DNA of 64,000 bases, from contig NZ_CP017659.1 of assembly GCF_015326965.1 (NCBI RefSeq), forward strand, positions 4,452,501-4,516,500. Reading direction: 5' to 3'. The translations under genes were made by a program, and so were the position numbers. Source of the stretch: Paenibacillus sp. JZ16 (GTDB lineage Bacteria > Bacillota > Bacilli > Paenibacillales > Paenibacillaceae). Under the pieces are notes generated by a model, which did not search any database, was not told the DNA's origin, and was given only the letters and a program-made list of their open reading frames with translations. Of the stretch, positions 46,872 to 56,413 are shown piece by piece. Each line of letters begins with the position of its first letter. Within the stretch, counting starts at the first letter, position 1.

Positions 46872-48017
46872 GTGGCTGAAGCAACGGTGCTGGAACGAAT
46901 ACCGGTTCGGGTTGCAGAGACGATCCTGTCCGCTTGCGTGGACGGATACCATCCGAATATAGCCAACAAATGGGGCTACGTGGCCGGCATGGCTTTGACT
47001 GCACTGGGCCGCCTGGCCAATTGGACGGGTGAGGAGCGTTACAATGAAGTGGTCAAGCGTCATATGGACGTCTTCATACAGGAAGACGGGGCCATAGCCG
47101 GCTACACACTGGAGGACTATAATCTCGATCATATCAATAAAGGCAAGAATCTGCTGCCCTTGTGGCGCACGACAGGAGAGGAGAAATATCGCCGGGCTGC
47201 CGAGCTGCTGGCATCTCAGTTGGTTGGACAGCCGCGGACCGAAGAAGGCGGATTTTGGCATAAGAAAATCTATCCGTTTCAGATGTGGCTGGACGGCCTC
47301 TATATGTCGTCACCGTTTATGGCAGAATATGCAGAAACGTTTGATGAGCCGGCATGGTTCGACGAAGCGGCCCGGCAGCTGCTGCTCATCGAGCAGCGTA
47401 CTCGGAATCCGCAGACGGGGCTGCTGCATCACGCTTATGATGAGAGCCGGGAGCAGCGCTGGTGCGACAAGGAAACGGGCCGCTCGCGCCATGTATGGGG
47501 CCGGGCCATGGGCTGGTATGCGATGGCGCTTGTGGACGCGCTGGAGTTTTTCCCTGTGAGGCATCCGCAGCGCGGGCAGCTGATGGGCATTTTCGAAAGG
47601 ATGGCCAATGCGCTCGTACGCGTTCAGGATCAAGACAGCGGGCTGTGGTATCAGGTGATGGACTGCAATGGCCGGCAGGGCAATTATATGGAAGCTTCCG
47701 GCTCCTGCATGTTGACCTATGCCTTGGCCAAAGGCATTCGGCTTCATTATTTGGCCGAGATCGACATCGGGGTGGTCGAACGCGCCTATGACGGCATCCA
47801 GAAACATTTTATCACCGTCGACGGCGAAGGGCTGCACCTTCACGGCATCTGCCACGGCGCCGGATTGGGCGGGCGCAAATATCGCGACGGATCATACGAT
47901 TATTATTTGAGTGAAAAGGTTGTCAGTGATTCGCTCATGGGCGTCGCTCCGCTTCTGCTGGCCAGCATCGAAATGGAGAGGCTGCAGGCGGGGGGCAAAG
48001 GCGGGTATCGGGGATGA
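46872..48017 (+). CDS. GH105 unsaturated rhamnogalacturonyl hydrolase (YteR/YesR type)
   Basis: A 381-aa glycoside hydrolase of normal GH105 length, without a signal peptide. WGYVAGMALTALGRL, YPFQMWLDGLYMSSPF with catalytic Asp141, HVWGRAMGWYAMALVDALEF and EASGSCMLTYALAKGIR match YteR/YesR. It hydrates the 4,5-double bond of the uronic acid left at the end of oligosaccharides by pectin or rhamnogalacturonan lyases. GTG 46872 is the start, behind AAGGAGAAGGGAG; a much longer frame upstream is a shadow of the PL22 gene. It overlaps the GH95 gene by four bases. Confidence 0.92.
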   Translation: MAEATVLERIPVRVAETILSACVDGYHPNIANKWGYVAGMALTALGRLANWTGEERYNEVVKRHMDVFIQEDGAIAGYTLEDYNLDHINKGKNLLPLWRTTGEEKYRRAAELLASQLVGQPRTEEGGFWHKKIYPFQMWLDGLYMSSPFMAEYAETFDEPAWFDEAARQLLLIEQRTRNPQTGLLHHAYDESREQRWCDKETGRSRHVWGRAMGWYAMALVDALEFFPVRHPQRGQLMGIFERMANALVRVQDQDSGLWYQVMDCNGRQGNYMEASGSCMLTYALAKGIRLHYLAEIDIGVVERAYDGIQKHFITVDGEGLHLHGICHGAGLGGRKYRDGSYDYYLSEKVVSDSLMGVAPLLLASIEMERLQAGGKGGYRG

Positions 48018-50524
48018 GTCAAGAGAACCTGTTAACCATGAGGTATCCCGCCTCTTGGTGGCGTAATATGTGGCGTGAGGCGCTGCCATCAGGCAATGGC
48101 ATTGTCGGGGCCTCGGTTTTCGGGGGCGTGCAGGAAGAGACGGTACTGCTGAATCACGAGGGGTTGTGGCATTGGGGTCGAAAAGATCCGCTGCCGGACG
48201 TGAGCATGACGCTCGCCGAAACGCGCACCCTGATGGATGAAGGACACTATATGGAGGCCAGCTGGAACTTGGCGAACGCTTTAAGGGAGCGGGGATACGG
48301 GACGAGGCTGGCCTCCCGCTTTCCGCTCGCGGCGATTAAGCTGTTCATGCCCAGCACACGGGCATTCCGTCGTTACCGAAGATCCCTCAATATGGAGACC
48401 GGCGAAGTTTCGGTAGGCTGGACGGACGGCCCGAACCGGTACGTAAGGCGGCTGTTTGTATCCCGTGCAGATGGGGCTGTCGTCTATGAGATTGGCTCCG
48501 AAGAATGTGTCAACGAAGAAATACACCCTGGAGACAGGAAGGGGACCGGTAAGCATATCGAGGATCAAGCCGGGGCGTTTCACTGTATTTCGGGGGAGAT
48601 CGGACTGACGCTTTACCCAAGTGATCGATGGGGGGACACGCCAGAATTCAGGGAATTGGCCGAATCCGTGGTCACTTCGGCGAAAGGCGCGTATATCCGG
48701 TACGCCGGCCGCAATGATGACGGTACAGATTTCGGTGCCGTGCTGCGGCTTATTTGTGAAGGTGGAAGCTTGCAGTCAACTAAGGAAGGAACGATGTTGA
48801 ATTTTACTAAGGCCCGCCGGGTGCTTGTACTGGTGAAAGTATTTATTCGTGGCAAGCGTGAACAGGAATGGGAGCAGCTTGAGCATGAACTCAAAACCTT
48901 CCCTGAAACGTGTGAATATGACCTGTTGCTCAAGCGCCACACCGAGCTCCATGGTCCTTTGTTCCATTCCGCATCCCTGGAGCTTAACACTGCCAGCAGG
49001 GAGGACGTGCGTTCGAACGAGGAGCTGATGCTGGAGGCTTACGAGGGCGAAGCGCCCGTATCGCTTGTCCGTAAAATGTGGGCTTATGGAAGGTACTTGT
49101 TTATTAGCGGGACGGCAGCCGAATCAGGGCCTTTCGGACTGTATGGCTTGTGGGGCGGAGACTACCGGCTTGTCTGGTGCCACCATATGGCAAATGAGAA
49201 TATTCAAATGATGTATTGGCACGCGCATGTTGGAGCCTTGGGAGAATTAGTGCCCCCTCTGTTCCGCTACTATGGCAGCCTAATGGGCGATTTCCGCGGC
49301 AATGCCCGCAAGCTGTACGGATGTCGCGGAATCTACATCCCGGCTGGGACCACGCCGGGGATCGGAACGCCGAATCAAATCGTACCCGTCATTCTAAACT
49401 GGACGGGAGCAGCCGGGTGGCTCGCCCGGCATTATTACGAGCATTTTTTGTATACGGGCGATATCCGGTTTTTGCGGGAGGAAGCGCTGCCGTTCATGCG
49501 CGAAGCTCTTCAATTCTACGAGGATTTCGCAGTCGTTGGTGAAGACGGCTCCTATCGTCTGTATCCTTCGGTATCGCCGGAGAATACGCCGCTTAATTTC
49601 ATGCCGGAGGACGGAAAGCAGCTGGCTCACCCGATGCCGACAACCGTCAATGCAGCGATGGATATTGCGATTATGAAGGAACTGCTTACCCATCTGATCG
49701 AAGCGAATCGGCTCGTCGGAGGCCCAGGTTCGAAGGATGAGGAGGAGCGGTGGAAGCGAATGTTCGAACGCATCCCCTCTTACCGGACGAACGAGGACGG
49801 AGCTCTTGCGGAATGGCTGGATCCTAAGTTTAAGGACCGATACGATCACCGTCATCTCTCGCATATCTATCCGTTGTTCCCGGGTGATGAAGTGACCCGC
49901 GAATCAGCGCCGGAGTTGTATGTCGCCTTCGAGAAGGCGGTACGTTTACGCCGGCTCGGCGCCCAAAGCGGCTGGTCGCTGGCTCATATGGCGTCCATCT
50001 ATGCGAGGTTAGGGGAAGGTGACAGTGCACTGGAGTGTCTGGATACACTGGCGCAATCATGCCTGCTGCCGAATCTGTTTACCCTCCATAACGATTGGAG
50101 GGGGATGGGGATATGCATGGATATGCCGGCAGCGCCGATACAGCTCGATGCGAACATGGGTTGGGTGAATGCCGTACAGGAGATGCTGCTGCAGGTATCA
50201 CCGGATATGGTGAAGCTCCTGCCGGCGATGCCGGAGCGCTGGCGTATTGGCCGGCTCTCAGGTTGGAGATTCCATACCGGTCGGATCACCATGGAATGGA
50301 ACCGGGATGCCGGTATGTTCCACGCTAAGCTTGAGGCTGAACGGGAGACGAACATCCTCGTTTCCCTGCCGCCTTGGGCAGGAAAAAGCTCCATGTCTGG
50401 GCAGGGAGCCTCCATCCAGCCATCAACGCTAGGGCCCCTTTTTTATGCGGTTCGTCTGGGCCCGGGAACACAGCTGTCGATCCATCGCAGCCCGCAGGTC
50501 GACGGGGACGTAATCGGACCTTGA
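48014..50524 (+). CDS. GH95 family glycoside hydrolase (alpha-L-fucosidase/alpha-L-galactosidase type)
   Basis: An 836-aa GH95 enzyme: an N-terminal beta-sandwich (WREALPSGNGIVGASVFGG, LLNHEGLWHWGRKDP) and an (alpha/alpha)6 catalytic barrel. The catalytic residues known from Bifidobacterium AfcA all have counterparts: the Asn-x-Asn pair Asn394 and Asn396 in ANENIQMMYW, the general acid Glu523 in VSPENTP, and Asp712 in IQLDANMG. It should release alpha-1,2-linked L-fucose or L-galactose, with inversion. No signal peptide, so it acts on imported oligosaccharides. Starts by ATGA overlap with the GH105 gene. Confidence 0.92.
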   Translation: MSQENLLTMRYPASWWRNMWREALPSGNGIVGASVFGGVQEETVLLNHEGLWHWGRKDPLPDVSMTLAETRTLMDEGHYMEASWNLANALRERGYGTRLASRFPLAAIKLFMPSTRAFRRYRRSLNMETGEVSVGWTDGPNRYVRRLFVSRADGAVVYEIGSEECVNEEIHPGDRKGTGKHIEDQAGAFHCISGEIGLTLYPSDRWGDTPEFRELAESVVTSAKGAYIRYAGRNDDGTDFGAVLRLICEGGSLQSTKEGTMLNFTKARRVLVLVKVFIRGKREQEWEQLEHELKTFPETCEYDLLLKRHTELHGPLFHSASLELNTASREDVRSNEELMLEAYEGEAPVSLVRKMWAYGRYLFISGTAAESGPFGLYGLWGGDYRLVWCHHMANENIQMMYWHAHVGALGELVPPLFRYYGSLMGDFRGNARKLYGCRGIYIPAGTTPGIGTPNQIVPVILNWTGAAGWLARHYYEHFLYTGDIRFLREEALPFMREALQFYEDFAVVGEDGSYRLYPSVSPENTPLNFMPEDGKQLAHPMPTTVNAAMDIAIMKELLTHLIEANRLVGGPGSKDEEERWKRMFERIPSYRTNEDGALAEWLDPKFKDRYDHRHLSHIYPLFPGDEVTRESAPELYVAFEKAVRLRRLGAQSGWSLAHMASIYARLGEGDSALECLDTLAQSCLLPNLFTLHNDWRGMGICMDMPAAPIQLDANMGWVNAVQEMLLQVSPDMVKLLPAMPERWRIGRLSGWRFHTGRITMEWNRDAGMFHAKLEAERETNILVSLPPWAGKSSMSGQGASIQPSTLGPLFYAVRLGPGTQLSIHRSPQVDGDVIGP

Positions 50525-50554
50525 AATTGTAGCTAGCGAAGACCGGTTAACGCA

Positions 50555-50603
50555 AAAAGGCACCTCAACCATGGGCATTAGCTTTTGGTTGAGGTGCTTT
50601 TCC
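50555..50603 (+). terminator. Terminator of the carbohydrate locus
   Basis: GGCACCTCAACC pairs with GGTTGAGGTGC, with AAAA and TTTT edges, 30 nt after the GH95 stop. Marks the right end of the second transcription unit. Confidence 0.85.
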
Positions 50604-50663
50604 TTTAAGAGTTATCTTGGCTTTGGCTTAACTGAGAACATGTTGCTTGGCTGCCCACTTTTA

Positions 50664-52736
50664 TTAAGGCTGCAAGGTGATTCCGAAGGCCGAGCCTGGG
50701 GCACCGGCAAATACAACAGCTCCATTGGCTGGGAGCTTCACTTCGTTACTACCGCTGACGAGGCTGTAGTTTACAACCGCACCTTTTTCGTCATACACGA
50801 CGAATGCGCCTTGTGCCGGCAGGGTGACGGTCATGGTTTTGCCCTCAGCTTGTTTAGGGACGGTGTACCATTTGGCATAACCATCGGCTTGCAGGGTGAC
50901 GGTTGATTTTTTTCCTTTATAAAGCGGCTTCACGTTCTTACCGCTCACAAACAGGGAGCCTGCCCCTTCGAGATACTCTACGCCCTTTTCTTTATAGAAG
51001 CGGAATTCGGCCGTATCCCGGCTACCGATAGCCGGAACCTGATGCTGGCTTACTGCGGTATCCTGGTCAATGATCTTTTTGTCGATCATGTAACCTTCCA
51101 GACCGCTCTTGCTGTTAATCTCAACTGTCGGTTTCGTAATGAAGTACATCAGGGATGTGAATTTCTCGTTCAATGGATAGAACGTTTCGCCTTCCCGCTT
51201 GGCCCAAGCGGCAGCGGTCTCCTTGGATAACGGGTTCGCTTCCATTTTCTCGGCGGTATAATGCGATAAAGCCATTTGCCCAAGTCCAGGAATCGTTACA
51301 TATTGTCTTACCCATAAATAGATGCGGTCATTCTTTTCTTTGACGAAGCTTACCTTCGTGCTGCCATCCGCGCTGACAAAGGTTCCATCCGCAGTGTATA
51401 CATATTTCTCCGCAGGATAATCCGGCACCATCGGTACGGTAATGGATAGTTCGCCGTCCTTGATGTCGACTTTCATCTGCTGATTCGTCACGCCATAGTA
51501 ACCGGCATATTTCGCGATGTCGCTAGGCATGTCGGCCTTGACCGGTTTGCCGAAGGATTTCTCCGGCTTGATTTCCTTGATGGTGCCTTTCTCCTTGAGC
51601 GCTTGCAGCAGAATGTCGTTGGCCAACAGTTGGTTGGTTGAGCTGGAACCGCCAGACGATAATACAGCGGCAGCCATGTTCTGCTCCGGAAGAACAACGA
51701 GCGAAGCGTGATACAGGATGGTGTCTCCACCTTTGGTTACGGCTTTCATGTCATATTGGTTAAACGGGAACAGTCTTACGCTGTCCCAGCCAAGTCCGTA
51801 ATCGAACGAGTTATCGGCATCTTCGGGCCACAGACCCTTTTTATATTCTTCCTGCTCCATGGCTTTAACGGATTTGTCGGAAAGAATGCCTTCGGCTTCT
51901 CCGGTGAAAATCTGCGCGAACTGTACCAAGTCTTCAGCCGTAGAATAGATGCCGCCGGTGCCGATCACATTGACCGTCTCGTTAGGAAGCTGTCCTTGGT
52001 GAGTAGGAAAATACAGACCTGCCATTTGGCTTAAATCCAAATTATCTTGAGATGTCTTCGTGTGGTCCAAATCTAACGGCTCGGTAAAATATTGATGAAT
52101 GAAGGCGGTAAAATCCTTGCCGCTGACTTTCTCTACCAGTATCTCAGCTAGCGTGAATCCATCATTACAATAAACGGAGAATGCACCCGGATCCGCTTTC
52201 AGGTTTTGGGTGGACAGCTGCTTCAGCAGCGTGTCATGTGCATGAGGGTCATTATCCTCGAACAAAAATGCATTATTCAGGCTTGAGCCTTGCAGTCCGG
52301 AGGAATGGTTAAGCAGCATGCGCGGCGTGATTTTTTTGTAACGTTCGTCTTTCATCGTGAATTCGGGTATGTACTGAACCACAGGCGTATCCAGGTTGAT
52401 TTTTCCCTCATCCACCAATTTCATTACCGCAGCGGCGGTGAACACTTTACTCGTGGAACCGATGGCATACATCGTATCTTTAGTCAGCGGTTTCTTTCCT
52501 TCCATATCATTGACGCCCTCTTGCCCGGACACGGTAATCACCCCGTTGTCGATAAGGGCATATTGAACGCTTGTCGTTCCATACGTCCCGGTGAGCAGCT
52601 TGGCTTTCTCAGCGGCGGTTTTCTCAAGGCTTCCTCCAGCGGCAGCTTGGCTGTTATCTGCTGCCATTACCCCAGCCGGAAGGATCATCGTAACGGCGAG
52701 TAGGGTAACCAGCATCCGTGATAGTCTTTTCTTCAA
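50664..52736 (-). CDS. Secreted serine beta-lactamase-like protein (class C/PBP4* fold)
   Basis: A 690-aa exported serine hydrolase with signal peptide (about residues 1-25). The class C-like catalytic motifs are visible: STSK (Ser94, Lys97), the tyrosine motif YCN in VYCNDGF, and KGGD as the third motif. A long C-terminal extension of about 300 residues contains beta-sheet domains typical of Bacillus/Paenibacillus proteins of this group. Activity may be D-aminopeptidase or esterase rather than antibiotic hydrolysis. TTG start, with AAGGAGG nine bases upstream. Transcribed against the carbohydrate locus, so not part of it. Confidence 0.88.
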   Translation of the reverse strand: MKKRLSRMLVTLLAVTMILPAGVMAADNSQAAAGGSLEKTAAEKAKLLTGTYGTTSVQYALIDNGVITVSGQEGVNDMEGKKPLTKDTMYAIGSTSKVFTAAAVMKLVDEGKINLDTPVVQYIPEFTMKDERYKKITPRMLLNHSSGLQGSSLNNAFLFEDNDPHAHDTLLKQLSTQNLKADPGAFSVYCNDGFTLAEILVEKVSGKDFTAFIHQYFTEPLDLDHTKTSQDNLDLSQMAGLYFPTHQGQLPNETVNVIGTGGIYSTAEDLVQFAQIFTGEAEGILSDKSVKAMEQEEYKKGLWPEDADNSFDYGLGWDSVRLFPFNQYDMKAVTKGGDTILYHASLVVLPEQNMAAAVLSSGGSSSTNQLLANDILLQALKEKGTIKEIKPEKSFGKPVKADMPSDIAKYAGYYGVTNQQMKVDIKDGELSITVPMVPDYPAEKYVYTADGTFVSADGSTKVSFVKEKNDRIYLWVRQYVTIPGLGQMALSHYTAEKMEANPLSKETAAAWAKREGETFYPLNEKFTSLMYFITKPTVEINSKSGLEGYMIDKKIIDQDTAVSQHQVPAIGSRDTAEFRFYKEKGVEYLEGAGSLFVSGKNVKPLYKGKKSTVTLQADGYAKWYTVPKQAEGKTMTVTLPAQGAFVVYDEKGAVVNYSLVSGSNEVKLPANGAVVFAGAPGSAFGITLQP

Positions 52737-52902
52737 ATAAATACCTCCTTATTATGAATGTACTATTAGTACGATTTACCAGCCGGAATGGTTCAATCTT
52801 TTTTCATATTTCTGCAAAATTATAATGTACACGTGTGCGAAAGATGTGGAAATTGCTATGTAGCAGCCTGAATAGAGGCAAGAAAAACAATGAGGGAAGC
52901 AC

Positions 52903-52958
52903 AAAAAAACAGGCATTCCATCCAGAGCCGTAAAGCCAAGAGGGAGATGCCTGTTTTT
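52903..52958 (-). terminator. Terminator of the PAP2 phosphatase gene
   Basis: On the minus strand AAAAAAACAGGCAT pairs with ATGCCTGTTTTTTT around a 28-nt loop, starting at the stop codon of the 52959 gene. Confidence 0.75.
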
Positions 52959-53483
52959 TTAACTGAGCACGATAAGCAGCGCCGAGGTCGTTCCGACGAA
53001 ACAGCCGGCCAAACAATCCGAAGGATAGTGAAAGCCAAGATAAATCCGTGACAGGCTGACCGTAAGGGCCAGCAGGATCAAGAGCAATGACAGCCACGGC
53101 GTTATGAACAGAAACGGCGTAATAATGGAAAAGATCGCCGTCGAGTGCCCGGAAGGAAACGAGTGATCCTTCATCGGTTTTTTTTCGAATCGCACCTTTT
53201 CAAGTGCCAGATAAGGCCTGATGCGCCGCATCTTCCTTTTGATGAGGGCCGTAATCAGGAAGCTGAGGGAAAGCGCAATAAAGCTCTGCCACCCCATCGT
53301 ATTCCACGGCTCAGGTGCAAAAAACGCTATCGAGAGTGTCAGCACAATGGTAAAGATAGCACCCCCCATATGGGTGACCAGCGCGAGCATCGAATCCACC
53401 GTTTTGTTGCTGATCTTGCGGTTTAACCAGCGGAAGATAAGGTGGTCATGTTGCTGAAGCCAATCCATCGAACGAGTAATCAT
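52959..53483 (-). CDS. PAP2-family membrane phosphatase
   Basis: A 174-aa membrane protein with about four hydrophobic segments and the three PAP2 motifs: KRKMRRIRP, PSGH in FPSGHSTAIFS, and SRIYLGFHYPSD with its catalytic histidines. Enzymes of this type dephosphorylate lipid phosphates such as undecaprenyl pyrophosphate or phosphatidylglycerol phosphate. ATG 53483 is the start. Single gene with its own terminator. Confidence 0.92.
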   Translation of the reverse strand: MITRSMDWLQQHDHLIFRWLNRKISNKTVDSMLALVTHMGGAIFTIVLTLSIAFFAPEPWNTMGWQSFIALSLSFLITALIKRKMRRIRPYLALEKVRFEKKPMKDHSFPSGHSTAIFSIITPFLFITPWLSLLLILLALTVSLSRIYLGFHYPSDCLAGCFVGTTSALLIVLS

Positions 53484-53826
53484 TGTGAACAGAACACCTC
53501 ACATTATAATTTTGTAAGCTGGCAGCCCAAAGTCCAATCGGGCTGCAATATATGCTTGTAAGGGCTAAAGATTCATAGTGTAGACAAGAGGCTTACATAC
53601 GACAGTATACAGGAGAATTGTTAAGCGTGGGTATGAATGACTTGTATTTTTTCATAAATTGAGCATTCCTTATCGCACGGCGAGTTGATGATAACCGTTT
53701 TAGCGTGCTGGAAGCTTGCTTCTTAGGATTATGGTTTCCAAGGGAGGATGACTTCATGTTCCCATGTTCTCGAAGCGCAGAATCCGATATAATGTAAGCA
53801 TCTAACCACGCTTAAGGAGGAGAAGC
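53484..53826. other. Divergent intergenic region, nothing further recognised
   Basis: 343 bases between the PAP2 gene and the nitrilase gene. A GATATAATG -10-like sequence near 53787-53795 may serve the nitrilase gene, and TTAAGGAGG at about 53812-53820 is its ribosome site. No RNA gene, repeat or further ORF is evident. Confidence 0.4.
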
Positions 53827-54684
53827 ATGAAATTTCGCGTTTCTGCCGTGCAATACCATCTGCACACGATTCAATCCTTTGACGATTTTGCCCGTCAGTC
53901 GGAGCATTACATTCGGACGGCGGAGGAATTTGAAGCTGATTTTGTGCTGTTTCCGGAATTTTTCACGACCCAGCTGATGTCCATCGGGGACGATCAGGGC
54001 AAGGCATTGACGATCAATGATCTTCCGGATTTCACAGACCGTTACCGCTTGCTGTTTCAAGGCTTTGCGAAGCAATATCATATGCATATCATTGGCGGGA
54101 CGCACGTCATTCGCCGGGAAGGGAAGCTGTACAATGTAGCGCATCTGTTCTATCCGGACGGCCGCATTGCGGAGCAGGCCAAGATCCATATCACGCCTTC
54201 GGAGATTAGCGGATGGAATATGGGAGCGGGCGAAGGGCTCGAAGTGTTCGAGACGGAAAAAGGCACCATTGCGATGCTGACCTGCTATGACATCGAATTT
54301 CCTGAGATTGTGCGCATGGCCAAGGCTAAAGGAGCCGATGTCATTTTCTGTCCATCCTGTACGGATGATCGTCACGGATTCCATCGCGTGCGTTACACCA
54401 GCCATGCCCGCGCCATTGAGAATCAGATCTATGTGGTGTTGACCGGTACCGTTGGTTCGCTGCCAACCGTGGATCTGATGCGTGCCAACTTCGGACAGGC
54501 GGCCATCATTACCCCGAACGATATCCCGTTTCCTCCACAGGGCCTGCTGGCCGAGGGAGAGCTGAACAACGACATGATCATAACCGCCGATCTCGATCTG
54601 GATTTATTGTATCAAGTGCGCGAGAAGGGCTCCGTCACGACATGGCGTGACCGGCGTACTGATCTGTATCCGGATTGGGAGTAA
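53827..54684 (+). CDS. Carbon-nitrogen hydrolase (nitrilase superfamily)
   Basis: A 285-aa nitrilase-fold amidase. The catalytic triad is present: Glu44 in LFPEFF, Lys119 in QAKIHITPSE and Cys153 in LTCYDIEFPE. It should hydrolyse a small amide; the acceptor is unknown. AAGGAGGAG precedes the ATG. A GNAT acetyltransferase follows 48 nt downstream; in B. subtilis YhcX the same two domains (acetyltransferase and nitrilase) are fused in one protein. Confidence 0.92.
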   Translation: MKFRVSAVQYHLHTIQSFDDFARQSEHYIRTAEEFEADFVLFPEFFTTQLMSIGDDQGKALTINDLPDFTDRYRLLFQGFAKQYHMHIIGGTHVIRREGKLYNVAHLFYPDGRIAEQAKIHITPSEISGWNMGAGEGLEVFETEKGTIAMLTCYDIEFPEIVRMAKAKGADVIFCPSCTDDRHGFHRVRYTSHARAIENQIYVVLTGTVGSLPTVDLMRANFGQAAIITPNDIPFPPQGLLAEGELNNDMIITADLDLDLLYQVREKGSVTTWRDRRTDLYPDWE

Positions 54685-54732
54685 GCCGTTTATCATTACT
54701 TTAGGAAAATAGGACAAGGCGGTGCAGAGGAA

Positions 54733-55404
54733 ATGGCCCGGTTTCATCAACAGCTATATGTATTTGACGATGCCCGGCCGGTGCCGGTTATCATTCGAAG
54801 CTACACGGAAGCGGATTTTGACGAGCTGATCGTCATTCAATCCGAGACGTTCCCGCCCCCATATCCGCCGGAGCAGTGGTGGAACAAGGAGCAGCTGAAG
54901 CAGCATGTTACCCTGTTCCCTGAGGGGGCTCTGTGCGTTGAAGTGGAAGGCATGCTCGCAGGGTCCATCACTTCGCTCATCGTGGATTACGATCCGATGA
55001 AGCCTGCCCACTCCTGGGCGGAGGCCACGGATAACGGGTATATCCGGACGCATAAGCCGGACGGGAATACGCTATACATTGCCGACATTTGCGTCAGGCC
55101 GCGCTTTCGCAAGCTTGGGCTCGGCAAATGGCTGATTCAGTCGTTGTATCACGTGACCGTCGAACAGGGATTGGACCGGCTCCTTGGCGGCGGACGGATG
55201 CCCGGCTATCATCGGCATGCCCATCAAATGTCGGCTGCGGAGTATCTGGACGCTGTTGTCCGGGGTGATCTCAAGGATCCGGTGATTACCTTCCTGCTTC
55301 GTTGCGGCCGGACGCCCGTTGGGGTAGCGGCAGATTATTTGGAGGATGAGGAGTCCTGCAACTACGGGGCTCTGATGGAATGGAAGAACCCTTTCACTGG
55401 ATAA
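54733..55404 (+). CDS. GNAT family N-acetyltransferase, partner of the nitrilase
   Basis: A 223-aa GNAT enzyme: IRSYTEADFDELIVIQSETFPPPYP at the start, YIADICVRPRFRKLGLGKWLIQSLY as acetyl-CoA binding motif A, and GLDRLLGGGRMPGY. The pattern resembles the GNAT half of YhcX-like fusion proteins. With the upstream nitrilase it probably processes one small amide or amine metabolite, but this is inference from context. Confidence 0.87.
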   Translation: MARFHQQLYVFDDARPVPVIIRSYTEADFDELIVIQSETFPPPYPPEQWWNKEQLKQHVTLFPEGALCVEVEGMLAGSITSLIVDYDPMKPAHSWAEATDNGYIRTHKPDGNTLYIADICVRPRFRKLGLGKWLIQSLYHVTVEQGLDRLLGGGRMPGYHRHAHQMSAAEYLDAVVRGDLKDPVITFLLRCGRTPVGVAADYLEDEESCNYGALMEWKNPFTG

Positions 55405-55488
55405 AGAAGTCTCGCTTGAACGATATAAATTGATTTCAACTATAATGATGGATTTTTTTATTACATATAATAAGGAGGCTTTAATTTA

Positions 55489-56160
55489 ATGGAATATATT
55501 CGCATTACGAGCATCGACGATCCCTTGTTCCGCAAAATGCACAATCTGATGAAGGAAGTGTTCCCTCCGGAAGAGGTGCTGGAATTCAGTTTGTGGAAGG
55601 AACCGCTGGAAGATCCGGGCATCCGGGTATTCGTTGCCCTGCATGAGGACGAAGTGGTGGGTACAACGGAATACCGCTATTATGAGGACTGGAATGTAGC
55701 GATGACCGATTTTACCATCATCGGGCGCGAAGGGTTGGGTATCGGCCGATTCCTGGCACAGCATCGTTTGAAGGATCTGAATCAACTGGCGGCCGCGAAC
55801 GGCAAAGAGCTGTTCGGCATGTTTGCCGAGATTTACGATCCATATCGGGTGCAGGACCATGCATTCGGCGGTGTGAAGCCGATGGATCCTTTTGTTCGCC
55901 GCGAAGTCCTCTCGCATCTTGGCTACAAACGCACGGATATCGCCTACGTGCATCCTTCCTGGAACAATGATGGCGAAGCGGTGAGCGGGCTCGATTTGTG
56001 CTTCATGCCTGGCGATGATGCCGTTGATGAGCTGTCTGCGGAGCTGATCGTCAACTTCCTGAGACGTTACTATTCGGTACTGCCTGAGAAACCACAGGCC
56101 TGGAACGACATGGTGGCCAAGCTGGAAATGCGGGAGAAGGTAGCCTTGCTTCCGTTGTAA
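55489..56160 (+). CDS. GNAT family N-acetyltransferase
   Basis: A 223-aa GNAT-like protein: PLFRKMHNLMKEVFPPEEVLE, VALHEDEVVGTTEYRYY, and an acetyl-CoA motif reading GREGLGIGRFLAQHRL. A 60-residue C-terminal extension after GYKRTDIAYVHPSW is unusual. AAGGAGG lies 12 nt before the ATG. Its substrate is unknown. It is not obviously a duplicate of the preceding GNAT gene. Confidence 0.82.
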   Translation: MEYIRITSIDDPLFRKMHNLMKEVFPPEEVLEFSLWKEPLEDPGIRVFVALHEDEVVGTTEYRYYEDWNVAMTDFTIIGREGLGIGRFLAQHRLKDLNQLAAANGKELFGMFAEIYDPYRVQDHAFGGVKPMDPFVRREVLSHLGYKRTDIAYVHPSWNNDGEAVSGLDLCFMPGDDAVDELSAELIVNFLRRYYSVLPEKPQAWNDMVAKLEMREKVALLPL

Positions 56161-56233
56161 CTTATATGATAGTTCATGCCTGATTCGTTACGGATCAGGC
56201 ATATTCTTTTCCGGGTATGCCTACAGCATGTGA

Positions 56234-56413
56234 TATTTTGGTATTCTAATTGGTAGGATAGCAGAGGGTGAGGTTATCGGGGGAACCTCGTTCCCTGATC
56301 GGGGCGATTTAGCCGGTGCGCCTTATTCCATCGACGGGAAGACTCTGGTGGAAATCACGGGTGTAAGTTATCGTGAGTGGCACAAGCAATGGGTCGAGAA
56401 ATACGGGGATTGA
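56234..56413 (+). pseudogene. Possible remnant of a coding sequence without start codon
   Basis: A 59-codon open frame runs from a stop at 56231 to TGA at 56411-56413 with protein-like content (GGTSFPDRGDLAGAPYSIDG, EWHKQWVEKYGD) but no ATG, GTG or TTG near its start. It could be the decayed 3' end of a lost gene. The rest of 56161-56540 shows a small hairpin (GCCTGATTCGT/ACGGATCAGGC at 56177-56200) ending the GNAT gene and nothing else. Confidence 0.25.
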
